From: Ostrinia nubilalis
Taxonomy: Eukaryota; Arthropoda; Insecta; Lepidoptera; Crambidae
Reading direction: 5' to 3'
Assembly: GCF_963855985.1 (NCBI RefSeq)
Contig: NC_087118.1
Coordinates: 1,178,001-1,242,000 of the forward strand
DNA: 64,000 nucleotides
A program made the position numbers and the translations under genes. Positions 32,100 to 44,500 of this stretch are shown piece after piece (position 1 is the stretch's first letter; every line of letters starts with the position of its first letter). The notes below the pieces were generated by a model. That model saw only the letters and a list, made by a program, of their open reading frames with translations, was not told the DNA's origin and did not search any database.

Positions 32100-34664
32100 A
32101 TGAGCGCACCGAGAAAAAAGCTTTCTGGGGCTGAAAATAGAAAAAGAGCTAAAGAGAAATTTGAAGACGTAAATAAATCTGCTTCTAAGATGAGAAAATG
32201 GCTTTACGAAGCGGCTCCATCGTCAAGTTCCACTGATACTTCGGATACGGTTTCAGGTATTTCCAATAACTCTTGTAATTTGGACACTCAAGTTGATTCG
32301 ACAAATCAGTTGAAGCTTCAAGGTTCAGATGATGGCAAACAGTATCATTCGTCTGTGTTATCTCAGCAGGGAGATAACGTTCAACTAGCATCTAGTGACT
32401 TATTGCAGTTGAGCAGCAAAGACGAAATCATAGATTTAATGGATCCAGGTACATGGCCGAGCCAAGAGAAAATTACAGATCAACAAAGGTCATTTTTGAG
32501 TAAACAAGCTGTATTACTAAATAATGAACATCCAAATAACATAGACTTTAGGTCCACTGAACGCAACGGTAGGCATTTGACACATAACATGTGGTTCGGA
32601 ACAATGGCAAATAAGGAAATTATTAAAAGATCCTGGCTTGTTTACTCGAAAACAAAAAATGCACTTTACTGCACTGTCTGCAAGTTATTTGCCAGCACTT
32701 CTACATCAGCGTTGTGTACAGAGGGTCTCATTAATTGGAAAAAGACTTTAGAAAGATTAACTGAGCATGAAGTATCACAAACGCATAAAGAATGTTTTAT
32801 TAAGTGGAAAACCCGCCTGCAGCAAATGAAATTGTGCCAGGGCATTGATCGCGATATAGAGCAATTAATTCACTCTGAGAAAAAAAAATGGAGACATATT
32901 CTACATGTAGTAATGGACGCTGTCATGTATCTTGCCACAAACTGTCTTTCTTTTAGAGGTACTAAAGAAACACTGAGTGATCTCACTGAAAATTTTCCTC
33001 AACCTAGTCAAGGAAATTTTCTTAATTTGGTATGTCTACTTGCTAAATACGATCCTACTCTCAAGTATCAGTTAGATCACGTCAAAAAAGGACAGGTATC
33101 CTATTTGTCGAAAACAATTCAAAACGAAATAATCGATATGATGGCAAAAAAAGTTCGAAATACCATTATCAATGAGATCAAGGAGGCCAACTACTTTACC
33201 ATCATGTTTGACTGCACTCCAGATATATCTCATTCAGAACAAATGAGCCAGATTATTCGGTATATAAAAATAACAGAAACTGGATGCACTATTAAGGAAA
33301 GCTTTATTGATTTTATTGAAGTAGATGGAAAAACTGGAGAATATATCACACAGCAAATTCTAGAAAAACTAGAAGATGATGGTTTGGATATTCAAAAATG
33401 CCGCGGACAATCTTACGACAACGGATCTAATATGGCTGGCGTATACAAAGGCGTCCAATCCAGAGTTATGCAAATGAACGAGCTGGCAATGTTTGTACCT
33501 TGTCTAGCACACTCTTTAAATCTTGTGGGCGTGCATTCAGCGTCATCATGTCCAGAAGCAGTTAACCTATTTGGGCTTATACAAAAACTTTATTGTTTCT
33601 TTGTTGGATCCACCACGCGATGGAAAATAATGCAAAAGTGTACTAAAACAAACTTAAAAGGAAGTAGTCAAACCAGATGGTCAGCTAAACACCAAGCTGT
33701 TACTGCTCTATTAAATAATTTACCGGAAGTTGTCAAAGCTCTAGAAGAAATTGAAGAATCCTCTTCAGCCGCAGAATCGAAGTATGAAGCTAGTCATTTA
33801 CTACATGCGATGATGGATTTCGAATTTATCCTCAACTTATCAATTTGGAATAATATTCTTCGAGAGATTAATAGAGTGAACGTTGAAATACAAAAAGAGG
33901 ATATTATCTTGCCGCGTTCTGTGATGATAATGCAAGGTCTTGTTAAGATCATACAGGGAATGAGAGAAAAACCAATAGAACATTGGATCAAAGAAGCTGC
34001 AACTATATCAGAAAAATTGAAAATAGAGCCAGTCCTTCAAAATAAACGAATTTCCAAAAAGAAAAGGCAACACGACGAATTCTGCGAAGATGAATCAAGA
34101 ACTCTAGACCCAAATGGGCTATTTTCCAAAGATATAAAAGTAGTATTTGACAGAATTTTAACAGAAATAGAAACAAGGGTAGAGAGCGCAAAGAGTCTAC
34201 ATGAAAATTTCGCCTTCCTCAGTGGTCACGCGTTTTTAAATATGTCGACTGATGATCTGCAGAAAAATGGAGCCGATCTAGCACGAAAATATTCAAAAGA
34301 CTTGAATGCAGTTGATTTTTGCCAGGAACTTTCTGTATTCAAAGACCTAGTAACAGAAATTAATGAAAAATCAAGTGCATTCGACCTGTTACAACATCTG
34401 TGTAAGAATGACTTGCAAGAAGCGTTTCCTAATGTTAGTATAGCTTTAAGGATATACTGCACATTACCGACGACATCTGCAAGCTGTGAGCGAAGTTTCA
34501 GCAAACTGAAAATAATTAAAACCTATCTGCGTTCAACAATGAGCCAAGAACGTTTATCTAGCCTCGCGATTCTAGCCATTGAAAATAAAACTGCCTTTGA
34601 AACGGACTTTGATGAGCTAATAGATTCTTTCGCGGAAAAGAAAGCACGCCGTGTGAAGCTGTAG
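32100..34664 (+). CDS. hAT-2 transposase (TTF/MYM-type hAT, DUF4371)
   Basis: Intact, 854 codons. Residues about 165-235 form a TTF-type zinc finger (LYCTVCKLFAS ... LTEHEVSQTHKEC). A DUF4371-like RNase H-fold core follows, with FTIMFDCTPDISHSEQ near 367, carrying the first catalytic D, and SYDNGSNMAGVYKG near 440. CLAHSLNLVG lies near 470. The hAT dimerisation domain is at 780-835 (TTSASCERSFSKLKIIKTYL). This layout matches zinc finger MYM-type 1-like transposases. The protein would bind the CAGCCCCGG ends and cut and paste the element. The start is chosen at the first ATG of the frame, 0.57 kb inside the left end. Confidence 0.93.
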   Translation: MSAPRKKLSGAENRKRAKEKFEDVNKSASKMRKWLYEAAPSSSSTDTSDTVSGISNNSCNLDTQVDSTNQLKLQGSDDGKQYHSSVLSQQGDNVQLASSDLLQLSSKDEIIDLMDPGTWPSQEKITDQQRSFLSKQAVLLNNEHPNNIDFRSTERNGRHLTHNMWFGTMANKEIIKRSWLVYSKTKNALYCTVCKLFASTSTSALCTEGLINWKKTLERLTEHEVSQTHKECFIKWKTRLQQMKLCQGIDRDIEQLIHSEKKKWRHILHVVMDAVMYLATNCLSFRGTKETLSDLTENFPQPSQGNFLNLVCLLAKYDPTLKYQLDHVKKGQVSYLSKTIQNEIIDMMAKKVRNTIINEIKEANYFTIMFDCTPDISHSEQMSQIIRYIKITETGCTIKESFIDFIEVDGKTGEYITQQILEKLEDDGLDIQKCRGQSYDNGSNMAGVYKGVQSRVMQMNELAMFVPCLAHSLNLVGVHSASSCPEAVNLFGLIQKLYCFFVGSTTRWKIMQKCTKTNLKGSSQTRWSAKHQAVTALLNNLPEVVKALEEIEESSSAAESKYEASHLLHAMMDFEFILNLSIWNNILREINRVNVEIQKEDIILPRSVMIMQGLVKIIQGMREKPIEHWIKEAATISEKLKIEPVLQNKRISKKKRQHDEFCEDESRTLDPNGLFSKDIKVVFDRILTEIETRVESAKSLHENFAFLSGHAFLNMSTDDLQKNGADLARKYSKDLNAVDFCQELSVFKDLVTEINEKSSAFDLLQHLCKNDLQEAFPNVSIALRIYCTLPTTSASCERSFSKLKIIKTYLRSTMSQERLSSLAILAIENKTAFETDFDELIDSFAEKKARRVKL

Positions 34665-34951
34665 AGGTAGTAAGATAAGAGAGAAAAAAAAACGATGAGA
34701 AAAATTAAAACAAAGTCTTGATTATCAGTTGCCTTGTTATATGATTGCTATATTTAATTTGATGTCACACCTAAGAAAAAGTTATTAGTAATAGATAATA
34801 AAGAGTACAAATTTATTAAAGAGTATTCTTTCGATCACCAATAATGCCACATATTATAATATTAGTGTTAATCAAACGCTCACGAGAGGGGGCGATATAT
34901 CAAGTTCTTGCCCCGGTTCGAAAAAATCGTAGATCCGGGGCTGATTTGCAC

Positions 34952-36009
34952 CATGCACGCAGAACTTTAATGCGAAAATGTGTCCAATAAATGACAGTGA
35001 CAGTTGTCTTTGTCTTCTTTTTTTTTTTCTTTCGAGTTGGTTTTTTTTTTTTTTTGTCACAGATATAATGGTCCGTAATGATCTGTCATTGTGTGTGTCT
35101 TCTTCTTGTCGTCTTCTTATTGTAAAATACTTAAATCTAAGAATTTTCTCAACTAACTATTTGCCTGTAGTCTTTTTTCGCCTAGGATGGTCCGTATGAC
35201 GTTTCGAGTTTGAAAGATTTGGAGATGTCACATAACTAAACCATAGCGATTTATCTATCGATTTTTTTTCGAAGAGTTAGTAAAACTTACTTTTAGAGAA
35301 ATATTTTGTATGGGTGTTATTTAGCAAAAAACATGTTTTTTTTAATTACAAATATTATTGTAACAATTTTTTGTTGATAATATTCAAATTTCATGGTTTG
35401 TGTTCAAAAAAACGATTCCTAAAAAGTGCTGGTTCTGTTTCTTTAAATTAAAAACTACTAATTTATTTTTAATGCGTTTATTAAAGTCAATAATCGAAAA
35501 ATATGGTTGATTTTTGTGATGTTTTTAATAACTAAGTATTCACTGCAATCGATTAATGAACCGCGGAAATAATCGATTTTATTATACAAGAAATACCTCA
35601 GCACTAAATCTATTCCGTTTCACACATTGCGTACATTAGATGAAAAATATTTTTACATCGTGTTTAATTAAAATATAATCAATAGACTTAGATTTTACTA
35701 TATATTTCAAGACAAGGTAGTTATTTTTTTTTTATTATATTGCTAATTTATGTTAGGTATAATCTGTGTGTTTCTTTGTTCTTTTATTTTTTTATTTTTA
35801 CGGCGACCCCAGTGCCCCAAAGGTCCTTGCTGAAAATCAGTGTCGTGGCATCTTTGTCACGACTAATGCTGAGTCAGGGACCTTTTTGGCACAGGGCACT
35901 TATAATCTATTTTATTTTTCTTTTTTGTTTTTTCTATGTTTTAATCTTGTATTGTGCCTATATCATGTATTGTGTATTGTGCCAAATAAATAATATTCTA
36001 TTCTATTCT
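34952..36009 (+). other. non-LTR C 3' UTR, last part, with tail
   Basis: AT-rich with T tracts near 35020 and 35040. Near 35805-35900 a GC-richer block with GGCGACCCCAGTGCCCCAAA contains an inverted pair AAAGGTCCTTGC / AGGGACCTTTTT. The element ends in repeats of ATTCT, the type of 3' tail used by CR1/Jockey-like elements. An AATAAATAAT precedes it. Confidence 0.6.
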
Positions 36010-36179
36010 TAATGTTCTATCGATACTTTGCGATATATCGAACACATATATCGATATTTTTGAAATATCGTAAGTAATTTCCTACTTACTCGTATTAAAC
36101 TAGTTTCTAATATTAAATAGGGAAGGTTGATATTATTAATATGAGTCACAACATCTAGAACAAATCAACTTTATTTATA
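36010..36179 (-). other. middle piece of hAT-1
   Basis: Short stretch with CGATATATCG repeats like those at both ends of hAT-1. It lies between the non-LTR C TSD copy (36010-36016) and the TA target of element M (36178-36179). Confidence 0.6.
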
Positions 36180-36499
36180 CAGGGTCCTTCTAAACTAGCT
36201 ACATTCCTTTTAATGGGGGCATCTATACGGTACACTGAACAAGTTCACCAAATTTGAGTATGTGTTTTATAATGATTTTACAAAGTTACATTTTCTAACA
36301 AAAATAAAAATTCATTTCGTCTTACATAATGGAACATGCTGTATTTTTTACTCACACAACAAAGCTGTAGTGTATTCATTCTGCACAGGAACACGAGACA
36401 CAACACACACAACGCTCACTACCACTGCACACATTTTTGTTGTTTACACTCGCGTCATAACAACTCACAGCAGTCGTCACAGCTGATAGCCAATTAGCT

Positions 36500-36985
36500 G
36501 ATCGACTGATTGGGCGAGCTATCACTTCAATGTTGCAGGCCTACTCTCATATCGTTGTCTATCCTTATTATCTTATGTTAATCACAGTAAAACGGACTCA
36601 CGATACCATCGAAAAATCAACCAGCAAGGGCCATGATTTTTAAGGCGCGTCTTAGTAAATTTATTTGCATTTGTGCACCTGTGCGTCATAGTTCACTTCA
36701 CGAGCACTACAAAACGCACCTTCACACAAGAAAGCTAGTCAAAAACTGAATTAAATCAAAGCGCACGCGCCGACAAATGCCGACAAGCCGCACGCCTTTT
36801 GTTGACACAAAGACGCCGACGCCGCCAAAGCAAGAGCCGAAAAGTTGGCATAAGCCACACATAAGCGTACAGTCGACAAAAAAAAAACTTATTTGTTTAT
36901 TATTTTATCTGCTTGCTTTCGATTTCAATTGATTCGAATCTAAATTGTGGTGTTGAGTATTTCATGGTAAAATATCCTATAACAG
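36500..36985. other. left interior of element M, no gene
   Basis: Contains a GC-rich run with repeated CGCCGAC/GCCGACA words (36770-36840) and no open frame of interest. It ends in AT-rich sequence before the poly-T of Jockey E. Confidence 0.4.
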
Positions 36986-37114
36986 ATATTTTTTTTTTTT
37001 TTTTTTTCTCTTTTTCACTACAATCTGTTGCCTTGCTGGAACATTGAGTAGTATGTTTGTTGGGATATGTCATGTCTTGCTCGGTATGTGGCCTGTGTCA
37101 CATCCTACTTCACT

Positions 37115-37561
37115 TTATTGGGTTTTAAGTGTGTCCTGTGGAGTTTTTCGTTTCAGTCTACGATGTGTCTGGGTTTCGTCCATCAGAGGTCTCGCCTTGG
37201 GGTTGGGGTGGTTTGTGATCCGTTTTTTGTACGATTTTGTATGATGTACAATTTCCTGACTGACTGTGTTGATTTGTAGGTCATGATGCAGCTGTTCATT
37301 TGTGACATACCAGGGAGCATTGGTTATCATTCTCAGCATTTTGTTCTAAAATCTCTGTACGATTTCGATGTTGGAATGTGAGGCTGTGCCCCATAGTTGG
37401 ATTCCATAGGTCCAGATTGGTTTTAGTATTGTCTTATACAGGAGAAGTTTATTATGCATTGACAATTGCGATCGGCGGCCTATTAGCCAGTAGAGTTTTC
37501 GTACTTGCAGTCCCAGCTGTTTACGCTTGGTAAAAATGTGTGTTCTCCACGTGAGCCGTTG
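37115..37561 (-). pseudogene. Jockey E RT, C-terminal part
   Basis: Reads RLTWRTHIFTKRKQLGLQVR, KLYWLIGRRSQLSMHNKLLL, PIWTYGIQLWGTASHSNIEI, MLRMITNAPWYVTNEQLHHD, the standard Jockey tail with WGTA and APWY motifs, and ends at a normal-looking stop. It directly continues YLGLHLDQR at 40500 after removal of the Transib. Confidence 0.85.
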
Positions 37562-40494
37562 CATATACGTAGATTTGACCGATTTAGGCGGCCAAAAATA
37601 TTTTTTGCTTGAAATTAGTTATAAGTACAAAATGAAATTAAAATAAATTATTTTTGACCCTATTTTATTATTATTATTGATAATACAGCATTTTTACACC
37701 TAAATATAGCAATTTTGAAAAAAAAAAAAAGTTTCATTATTATTATTGATAGCGCAATTTAACACTTAAATATTAACGAAAACGATTAATTTTTATTTTT
37801 ATAAAATAAAATTAAAGTAGGTACTTATATATTAATTTCACTTTGAGAGCATTCCTCCGATATTGGCTCACGATTTGGTTTGGCAGACATCAACATTTCC
37901 ATTGTTTCAGGAAGGAATGCTTTGTGAGAAGGTTTCTTAATTTCTCTCCTGGAGCTGATCAAGGGGTCCGATGTTAATAAAAGTCTATTAAATACATCTA
38001 AATTGCATTCCTTTCTAGAAAACTTTCTAGCAAAGTTAAGCCGGTATGATCGGAAATGCTTGTTCCAGGCTTCTGCTGCCTCCTCAGATAATTGACCAAT
38101 TGGAAGTAACGAATTGCTTATAATTTGCCCCCCATGCATTAATATTTTATGCATCGTCGGAGTCATTGGATGCCATCCATACAGCTCCACATACAATTTC
38201 GCAGTATCATAAGCATATTCATCATATTTTGGGACATTAATTTCATGACCACTAGATATTGTCTCCAATATAACTTTAAGCCTATAGATAAGTTCAAAAT
38301 TAATTCCTGTGATCTCAGATGCCAGTTCAGGATTTTCGAAAAATCTCCTGCTTGTGTTGCCGTCATTAGTATTACCAAAGTTAGCCTTTGGCATATCTAT
38401 GAGTAGTCCAGTTTCATTGCGAAATCTAACTTGTATTTCGGACTTTCGTTGCGCTTCCAGTGCTTTTTCTTCTGTGGTTCTTCTCTCTCTGTATTTTTTC
38501 ACGGGTAATTTGTACGCCAGATGGATTATGCTTTCGAAAACCCGAATTCTAGCATGCAATACTGACACGCCGAATTCTAGAGCTTGTGGGCTCACTTCAT
38601 TCTTTTTGTTTAAATCGTTGAAGGTTTTCGAGGTAGCCCCACAGATGTAGCATTGCGAGGTTTATTTCGTGTCTGTAGCGGCGTTACACACCTTTCCGTC
38701 TACCATTGTCATTTTCAGAATATGTCCAAATTTATATTCCTTATCTTGTAAATTTACTTTTGTACTATTTAACAGCCTTACTGAATCTTCCACATAACTT
38801 ATCTCGTCTTTTGTTATATCTGTAGACTCTTTCAAATACCTAAATCTGATAGGACGGCAAAATCGAGACGAGGATGGTGTTGGGTTTTGCCATATTAATT
38901 TATCGTTTTCTTTTCCACAAACAATGCGCAATGGTACAAAAGAACTCAAGAAAATGTTTCCATCAGAGTCAGTATCATTATCAAAAATTTGTTTAAACTT
39001 TGATTGTTGTGAGCCGTCACAACCCCATTTACAGGTGATCGTTAGCGATTTCCGTTCTTCTTCATTAAGCGTAAGTAACACTTCTTCTAGGTATATTGAT
39101 AAGCGCTTCACAGTAACGTCCATTAGGCATTGTAAGTTGCTCTCTGCGGAAGTAGCTGTAACACTCATGGATTCTTCTGGCGGATAACATTCTTGTTTCG
39201 CCTTTAGCAAAAGATCGTAACAAGGGAAATGTTTTGGGTTTTTTGCCCTTATTATTTCGTATTGCCGTCTAGAAAGATCAGCTTCCACGAACATCTGAAG
39301 TGCTTGCAGAGGCGTCAGAGGAGGAGGTAATACTTAATTCGTGTTGACTTTCGAATAGGCAGTTCTATATTCACTGGCTAGTGTGGGTGAATTAGTAATT
39401 TCTTTGAGAACTTTTGAAGCATCCCTGTGCCCAGTATTTTGTAAAACCGATTGTGCAGCATGGATAATGACGTCATGGTCCAAAGTAGCACGGACTTCTT
39501 CCGTTTTTCTTCTTTTGCTGCGCTCACTTAAATCTTTAAAAGGTTTAGGTGGTCTACCTTGTGGAAAGGCCGATTCTAATGGAATTACGAAAGTTCCATC
39601 TAACCAATCTCGGTTGTTTTTAAAAAAAACTTCTTCGTGTTTATTGGCTTTCATCCACCTTTTCTTAAATTCACTTTTCACATAAGAATAATTTTTCTTC
39701 AAAATTTTTATAGCATTTTCTGTGTCTCCATAACGATTCATAAGAAAATCTTCATAAAATTCAAGTTTTTCATTAAAACTTGGTAAATTTTGCCTTTGTA
39801 TCTGCTCAAATAAATATTTTCGAGTCACTAATTTAGTACCCGAGGCACCAGACACGCCTAAAACAAAAATTTAATTGATTTAATACAAAGTAGCCATAAA
39901 ATGATATTTTGCTCAATTTTGACTAGACGTCTTCAAATGCTGTTAATTTAAAAAAGCGCGGGTTTCCGCGGCTAACGTATTTGTAGTTTTAAAGAACAAT
40001 ATGTAAAGTATTCAAAAATAAAGAAATTATTGCTCGGACGGACCCTGAAGTATATTAAACGAACTCATTAAAATAAAAAATACAAAAAAAAAAAACTCAT
40101 TTTTGATACAGCTATCTTTGACCAATTTTAAAAATATTTAGGAAAACGAAAATTAAGTAAATTACTGTTGAATAACATAGTCTAATACCTGAATTATCGT
40201 AATCCATCACTATCACACGAAAACAACTGTTTTAAAAATAAATATGCAATTTACAATACATTAAATTACAATAGTTGCAAATTTAAGAGCGCCCGGAAAC
40301 AAATACATACACGTTAAGCGAATTATCGAATTCAGACTACTCAAGAAGGTAGACCTGTGCATATTAAACGTTGAAGAGGGTACCTTGGTATTCCTGGAAG
40401 TGTGTACTACCCACGTAAATGGTTTATTTGTCATTATATTGTATTTCGGAATACAGACTTTTGGCCGCCTAAATCGGTCAAATCTACGTATGTG
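37562..40494 (-). mobile_element. Transib transposon
   Basis: 5-bp TSD CGTTG (37557-37561, 40495-40499). TIRs start CAYATACGTAGATTTGACC and match for about 33 bp. Transib elements make 5-bp GC-rich TSDs and have termini starting CA. A RAG1-like transposase fills the minus strand. Length 2933 bp. Between gene and right TIR (39860-40440) there is AT-rich non-coding DNA. Confidence 0.9.
37825..39855 (-). pseudogene. Transib transposase (RAG1-core relative) with two premature stops
   Basis: One continuous frame of about 676 codons, broken only by TAA after VNTN (about 39334) and TAA after NAATDTK (about 38662). The first catalytic D is in KWGCDGSQQSKFKQIF (near residue 276), the second in MTMVDGKVCNAATDT (near 388), and E in LSEEAAEAWNKHFRSYR (near 588). 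A zinc-binding CYICGATSKTFNDL follows the second stop. These match Transib and the RAG1 core. If the stops are true, the copy cannot make full transposase. The start ATG is the first of the frame; a 5' intron cannot be excluded. Confidence 0.88.
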
Positions 40495-40499
40495 CGTTG

Positions 40500-41210
40500 G
40501 TCAAGATGTAAGCCCAGGTATCGTACGTTGTCTGTTTGGGGGATCTCGAGGTTGTTAAGTGTAACTCCCGGGCAGATTCCCCTTTTCAGGGTGAAGGTGA
40601 TGTTGACTGATTTGGTGTCATTCGCTTTGATTCTCCACATCTTTAGCCAGTTTGATATTTCATCTAGTCCAGTTTGTAGGATTCTTGATGCCTCTATTGG
40701 GTCTTGATGGGAATTATTTTTTGAATAATAAACCTGCATGCCAAACTCGGTCAAATGCTTGAGATATGTCTAGAAAGACACTGGCGCAGTACTTTTTAGC
40801 TTCAAAGGTCTTGTCTATTTCGTTTACTAGCCTGTGAACTTGATCAATAGTGGAGTGCTTGCGGCGAAACCCAAATTGGTGGTCAGGAATTAGTCCGTGC
40901 TGTTCTACCAGTGGTAATAACCGTAGTAATAATAGCGACTCGTATATTTTAGACAGGATAGGCAGTAGGCTAATAGGCCGGTATGACTTGGGGTCCTCAG
41001 GTTGTTTCCCTGGTTTTAGTATCATTATTATTTGTGCAATTTTCCATTCTGGTGGGATAAATTGTAGTTTCGATACCGCATTAAATATTGCTGTGAGTAA
41101 TATTATTCCAGAATCAGGCATTTCCTGCAGGATTTTATTGGTGATCAGGTCATATCCAGGTGATTTCTTTGGGTTGGCTTTTTGTATTACTCTTCTGACC
41201 TCTTTCGCAG
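40500..41210 (-). pseudogene. Jockey E RT with internal deletion of the palm
   Basis: Reads AKEVRRVIQKANPKKSPGYD, PEDPKSYRPISLLPILSKIY, QFGFRRKHSTIDQVHRLVNE, SVFLDISQAFDRVWHAGLL, then jumps to NSHQDPIEASRILQTGLDEI and SVNITFTLKRG, YLGLHLDQR. The stretch that should hold PQGSVLSP and the FADD active site is missing, so a few hundred bases were deleted near 40725. A frame change goes with it. Confidence 0.82.
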
Positions 41211-41215
41211 TGAAC

Positions 41216-41408
41216 TGTAGCGAATATGAGTTTTAAGTTTTACTTTGTGATATTAAATTAAACACAGTTTTTACGATTTTACGAAGGCAATCGCCGCCAT
41301 TCTTTTATTTTCAATAGACCACAGAGAAACTTCAAAATATATTTTTAATCATAAAAACTTTAAGGCATTGGAACAGCGATTACCAGCCAGATACAATAAT
41401 CGATAACA
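41216..41408 (-). repeat. 3' LTR of Copia
   Basis: TGTAGCGAATATG to CGATAACA on the plus strand. It differs from the other copy by TTTTAT/TTATAT and ACTTTAAGG/ACGTTAAGG. Confidence 0.9.
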
Positions 41409-41587
41409 CCACCTCTTAATTGCTGTCCAATTATGCATTAAGGTTTTCTTACAAATATTGAGATAAACTAATTTTATAACTAAACTAATTACTTTATTAT
41501 TTATTTATTTAACTAATTTTAAACAAATCTATGACTCTAAATTAACAAACATAAACCATACTTTCAATTAAGATAATCATAAAATTG

Positions 41588-44500
41588 CTAAGCAATTATT
41601 TTAGAACATATGTTATTAAACTTTTCAGAACATAAACTTTTAGTCATAATATCAGCAAGGTTATTGTTAGAGTTTACATATTGAATTGATATGATGTTTT
41701 TACTTATATCTTTTAAGAAATGGTATTTTATATCAATATGTTTGGCTCGTTTTGAATTTTCTAAACTTTTTGACATCAGTATTGCACTTTGATTGTCAAC
41801 AAATAGTTTTACATTATTCAGACAACCCAAATTACTTGCCACTCCGATGAGGTTCAGCAGCTCTTGTGTAGTTGCAGCAGCGGCCACATATTCCGCTTCT
41901 GCCGTTGAGAGCGCCACGCAGCCTTGTTTTTTGGAGAACCAAGTAACTGGATTGCAACCATGCAATATGATTCCTCCGCTTACACTTTTTCTGTCCTTGT
42001 CATCTCCTGCCCAATCTGCATCTGAAAAAGCATGTAAGTCATATGTACTTCCTTTCCTGAAAATCAACCCTTTTCCTTTTGTTGCTTTCAGATATCTCAG
42101 TATTCTTTTAGCAGCTTTCCATGTACTCTCATTTGCTTTATCTAGATACCGGCTTAAATAGCTCACTGAGTATGCAATGTCTGGTCTTGTAGTAGTAGCT
42201 AGATAAAGTAGACTTCCCATTAGTTCTCTGTATCTCTCTTTAATTTCATCTTTACTTTCCTCTTCGTGTAGTATCTTAAAGTTTATTTACATTGGAGTTT
42301 TCATATCTTTACATTCATTCATATTATATTTATCTAATAATTTTTCTATCATTTTTGTTTGTGTAATTTCAATAGAGTCCTCTTTTCTTGTAAATTCTAC
42401 TCCCAATGTCTTGATTTTTCCCAGCTCTTTTGCTTTAAACTCCTCCTTTAGTTTGATTATAATTTCTTCATAATTCCCTATTAAAATTATGTCATCCACA
42501 TATAATATTATCCAGCAATCATTTTTATAGTATAAACAGGTATCATACTTTGATCTTTGGAAATTATTTTCTTCAAAAAATTGATTTATTCGTTCATTCC
42601 AGCATTTGGGTGACTCTTTCAATCCGTATAGCGATCTCTCCAATTTTAATACTGTATTATTTTCCTTTGTTATATAACCTTCTGGTGGTTTTATGTATAT
42701 TTCAGACTTCACTTTACCATTGAGAAAAGCAGTTGGTATGTCTAATTGTTTGATATCTAATTGTTCATTTATTGCTTTCGATATTAGTAAACGGACGGTA
42801 GAAGCTCTAGCAACAGGTGAGTATACTGTTTCTAATTCACTTTCTTTCTTTTGTTGAAATCCACGTGCTACTAGTCTTGCTTTCTTTGTACCATCATCTT
42901 TTACTTTAAATACCCACTTCGTATCAATTGTTTTCTTATTTTCGGGTAATTTTACTTCTTTCCAGGTTTCATTGCTCTCCAGCGCTCGTAATTCTTTGTT
43001 TATGGCTTGTATCCAATCTTCTTGTTCAATGGCTTCTTTATATGTCACGGGTGCTTCTTCTTTTCTTTCTTCTTCACTTGCCAATAGTGAGTAGTCTTCT
43101 AAGTAATTAGGTTTCTTTAAGGTTCTTCCAAAACGTGATTTAGAATTTTGTGTACTTTGTCTTATTCCTTCTGAACTTCTCATAGGGATTCTTTCTTCTT
43201 CATTGAGTGTTTGTTCTGATGTTTCTTCAGTTCTTATTTGGTCTTTTTCTTCTTCTTCTTCTTCATTAAGTATTTGTTCTGATGTTTCTTCGGTTCTTAT
43301 TTGCTCTTTTTCTTCTTCTTCAATTATTATTTCTTGAGAGTTGTCGAAAACGAATTTTGTTTGTTGGTCATCTTGTTTTACTTCTCGTATTTCTGGTTTC
43401 TTGAATATAACATCACGTCGGATTACAATTTTTCTAGTGTTTGGATTCCATAGTCTATATCCTGTTGGTGCATATCCAACCATTATAAGCTGTTCATTTC
43501 TTTCATCTAATTTTTTAAGCGCTACGAGTCGTTTCGCATATGCTTCTGACCCAAACGTTACCACATTTTTGACATTAGGTCGTTTCCCTGTCCACTTTTC
43601 AATGGGGGTTTTAGTATCTTTAGGAATTCTATTTATAATATATAAGTATGTAAGTAAGTATAAGTCGCTGATCATACTGCTTCACCCCACATGTCTTTTC
43701 CGAGACCTGACTGAAACAGCATAGCTCTCACTTTTTCCATCAGTGTGCGGTTAAAGCGTTCTGCTTTCCCGTTTTGTTGTGGAGTGTATGCGATAGTATA
43801 GTCCAGTTTTATTCCTTTATCGTTACACCACTCTGTCAGTTCAGTGCTTGTATATTCTCCTCCATTATCACACCTTATTTTGCTGACTTTCAACTCAAAC
43901 TCTCGTTCAACTTTTAGTATGTATCTTTTTAGGTAGGTTGAAACCTCGGACTTATACTTGAGTAAATAAGTTTCGGTGTAGTCTGTAAAATCATCTATTA
44001 TTGACAACACATATCTTTTTCCATCATATGACGCAGGGGTAACTTCAAGTAAGTCTGTATGTATTGTGTGTAATTTTCTCTCAGATTTCTTTCGATTATA
44101 AAATGGTAACCTCGTTTGTTTTGCTTTTAGGCAAATCTCACAAGTTGTCAATTTGTTTATATCATCATTCCTTATGTTCATGCCATCTACACTCTTTATT
44201 ATATTTTTCAAAGTCTCTTTGCCAGGATGGCCAAATCTTATATGCCAATCTTCAGCTGTAGAGTAGTATGCCTGTTCTTCAGTTTCAGCATTTAGTTTTA
44301 TGCTATAGGTCCCATTTTTATTTTTATCTCCCATCAATATTGTGTTGTTATCCTTTTTAATAATTACCTTATTCTTGGTGAAGGTGACTTCTCCATCCTT
44401 TTCTGTTATTACATTTACTGATAGTAGATTCTTTTGTAGGTTAGGTACAAAAAGTACATCTCTGAACGTAACATTCTCTAACTCTATTGTACCTTTATTT

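Larger units (their letters stand above)
31531..34943 (+). mobile_element. hAT-2: complete autonomous hAT
   Basis: 8-bp TSD ATTTGCAC (31523-31530, 34944-34951) and TIR CAGCCCCGGATCTA at both ends. An intact transposase ORF lies in the middle. It is inserted in the 3' UTR of non-LTR C, in the same orientation. Total 3413 bp. It has every part expected of an active element. Confidence 0.93.
12744..36009 (+). mobile_element. non-LTR retrotransposon C, near full length, with four inserts
   Basis: TAATGTT lies at both edges (12737-12743, 36010-36016). The element begins GGGAGGGTAGTTGGGG, has ORF1 (13076-14257), ORF2 (21455-25618 in pieces) and a 3' UTR that ends in an ATTCT-rich tail at 35990-36009. 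Subtracting four inserts leaves about 5.9 kb, a normal size for a two-ORF element with 3' UTR. Each insert has its own TSD: BEL (ACTAT), mariner (TA), element P (TA) and hAT-2 (ATTTGCAC). Family: Jockey/CR1 group. Confidence 0.8.

Noticed and set aside
37562..40494. RAG-like V(D)J system
   Set aside because: The RAG1-like protein is an ordinary Transib transposase with its own TIRs and TSD; no RAG2 or receptor segments are present.
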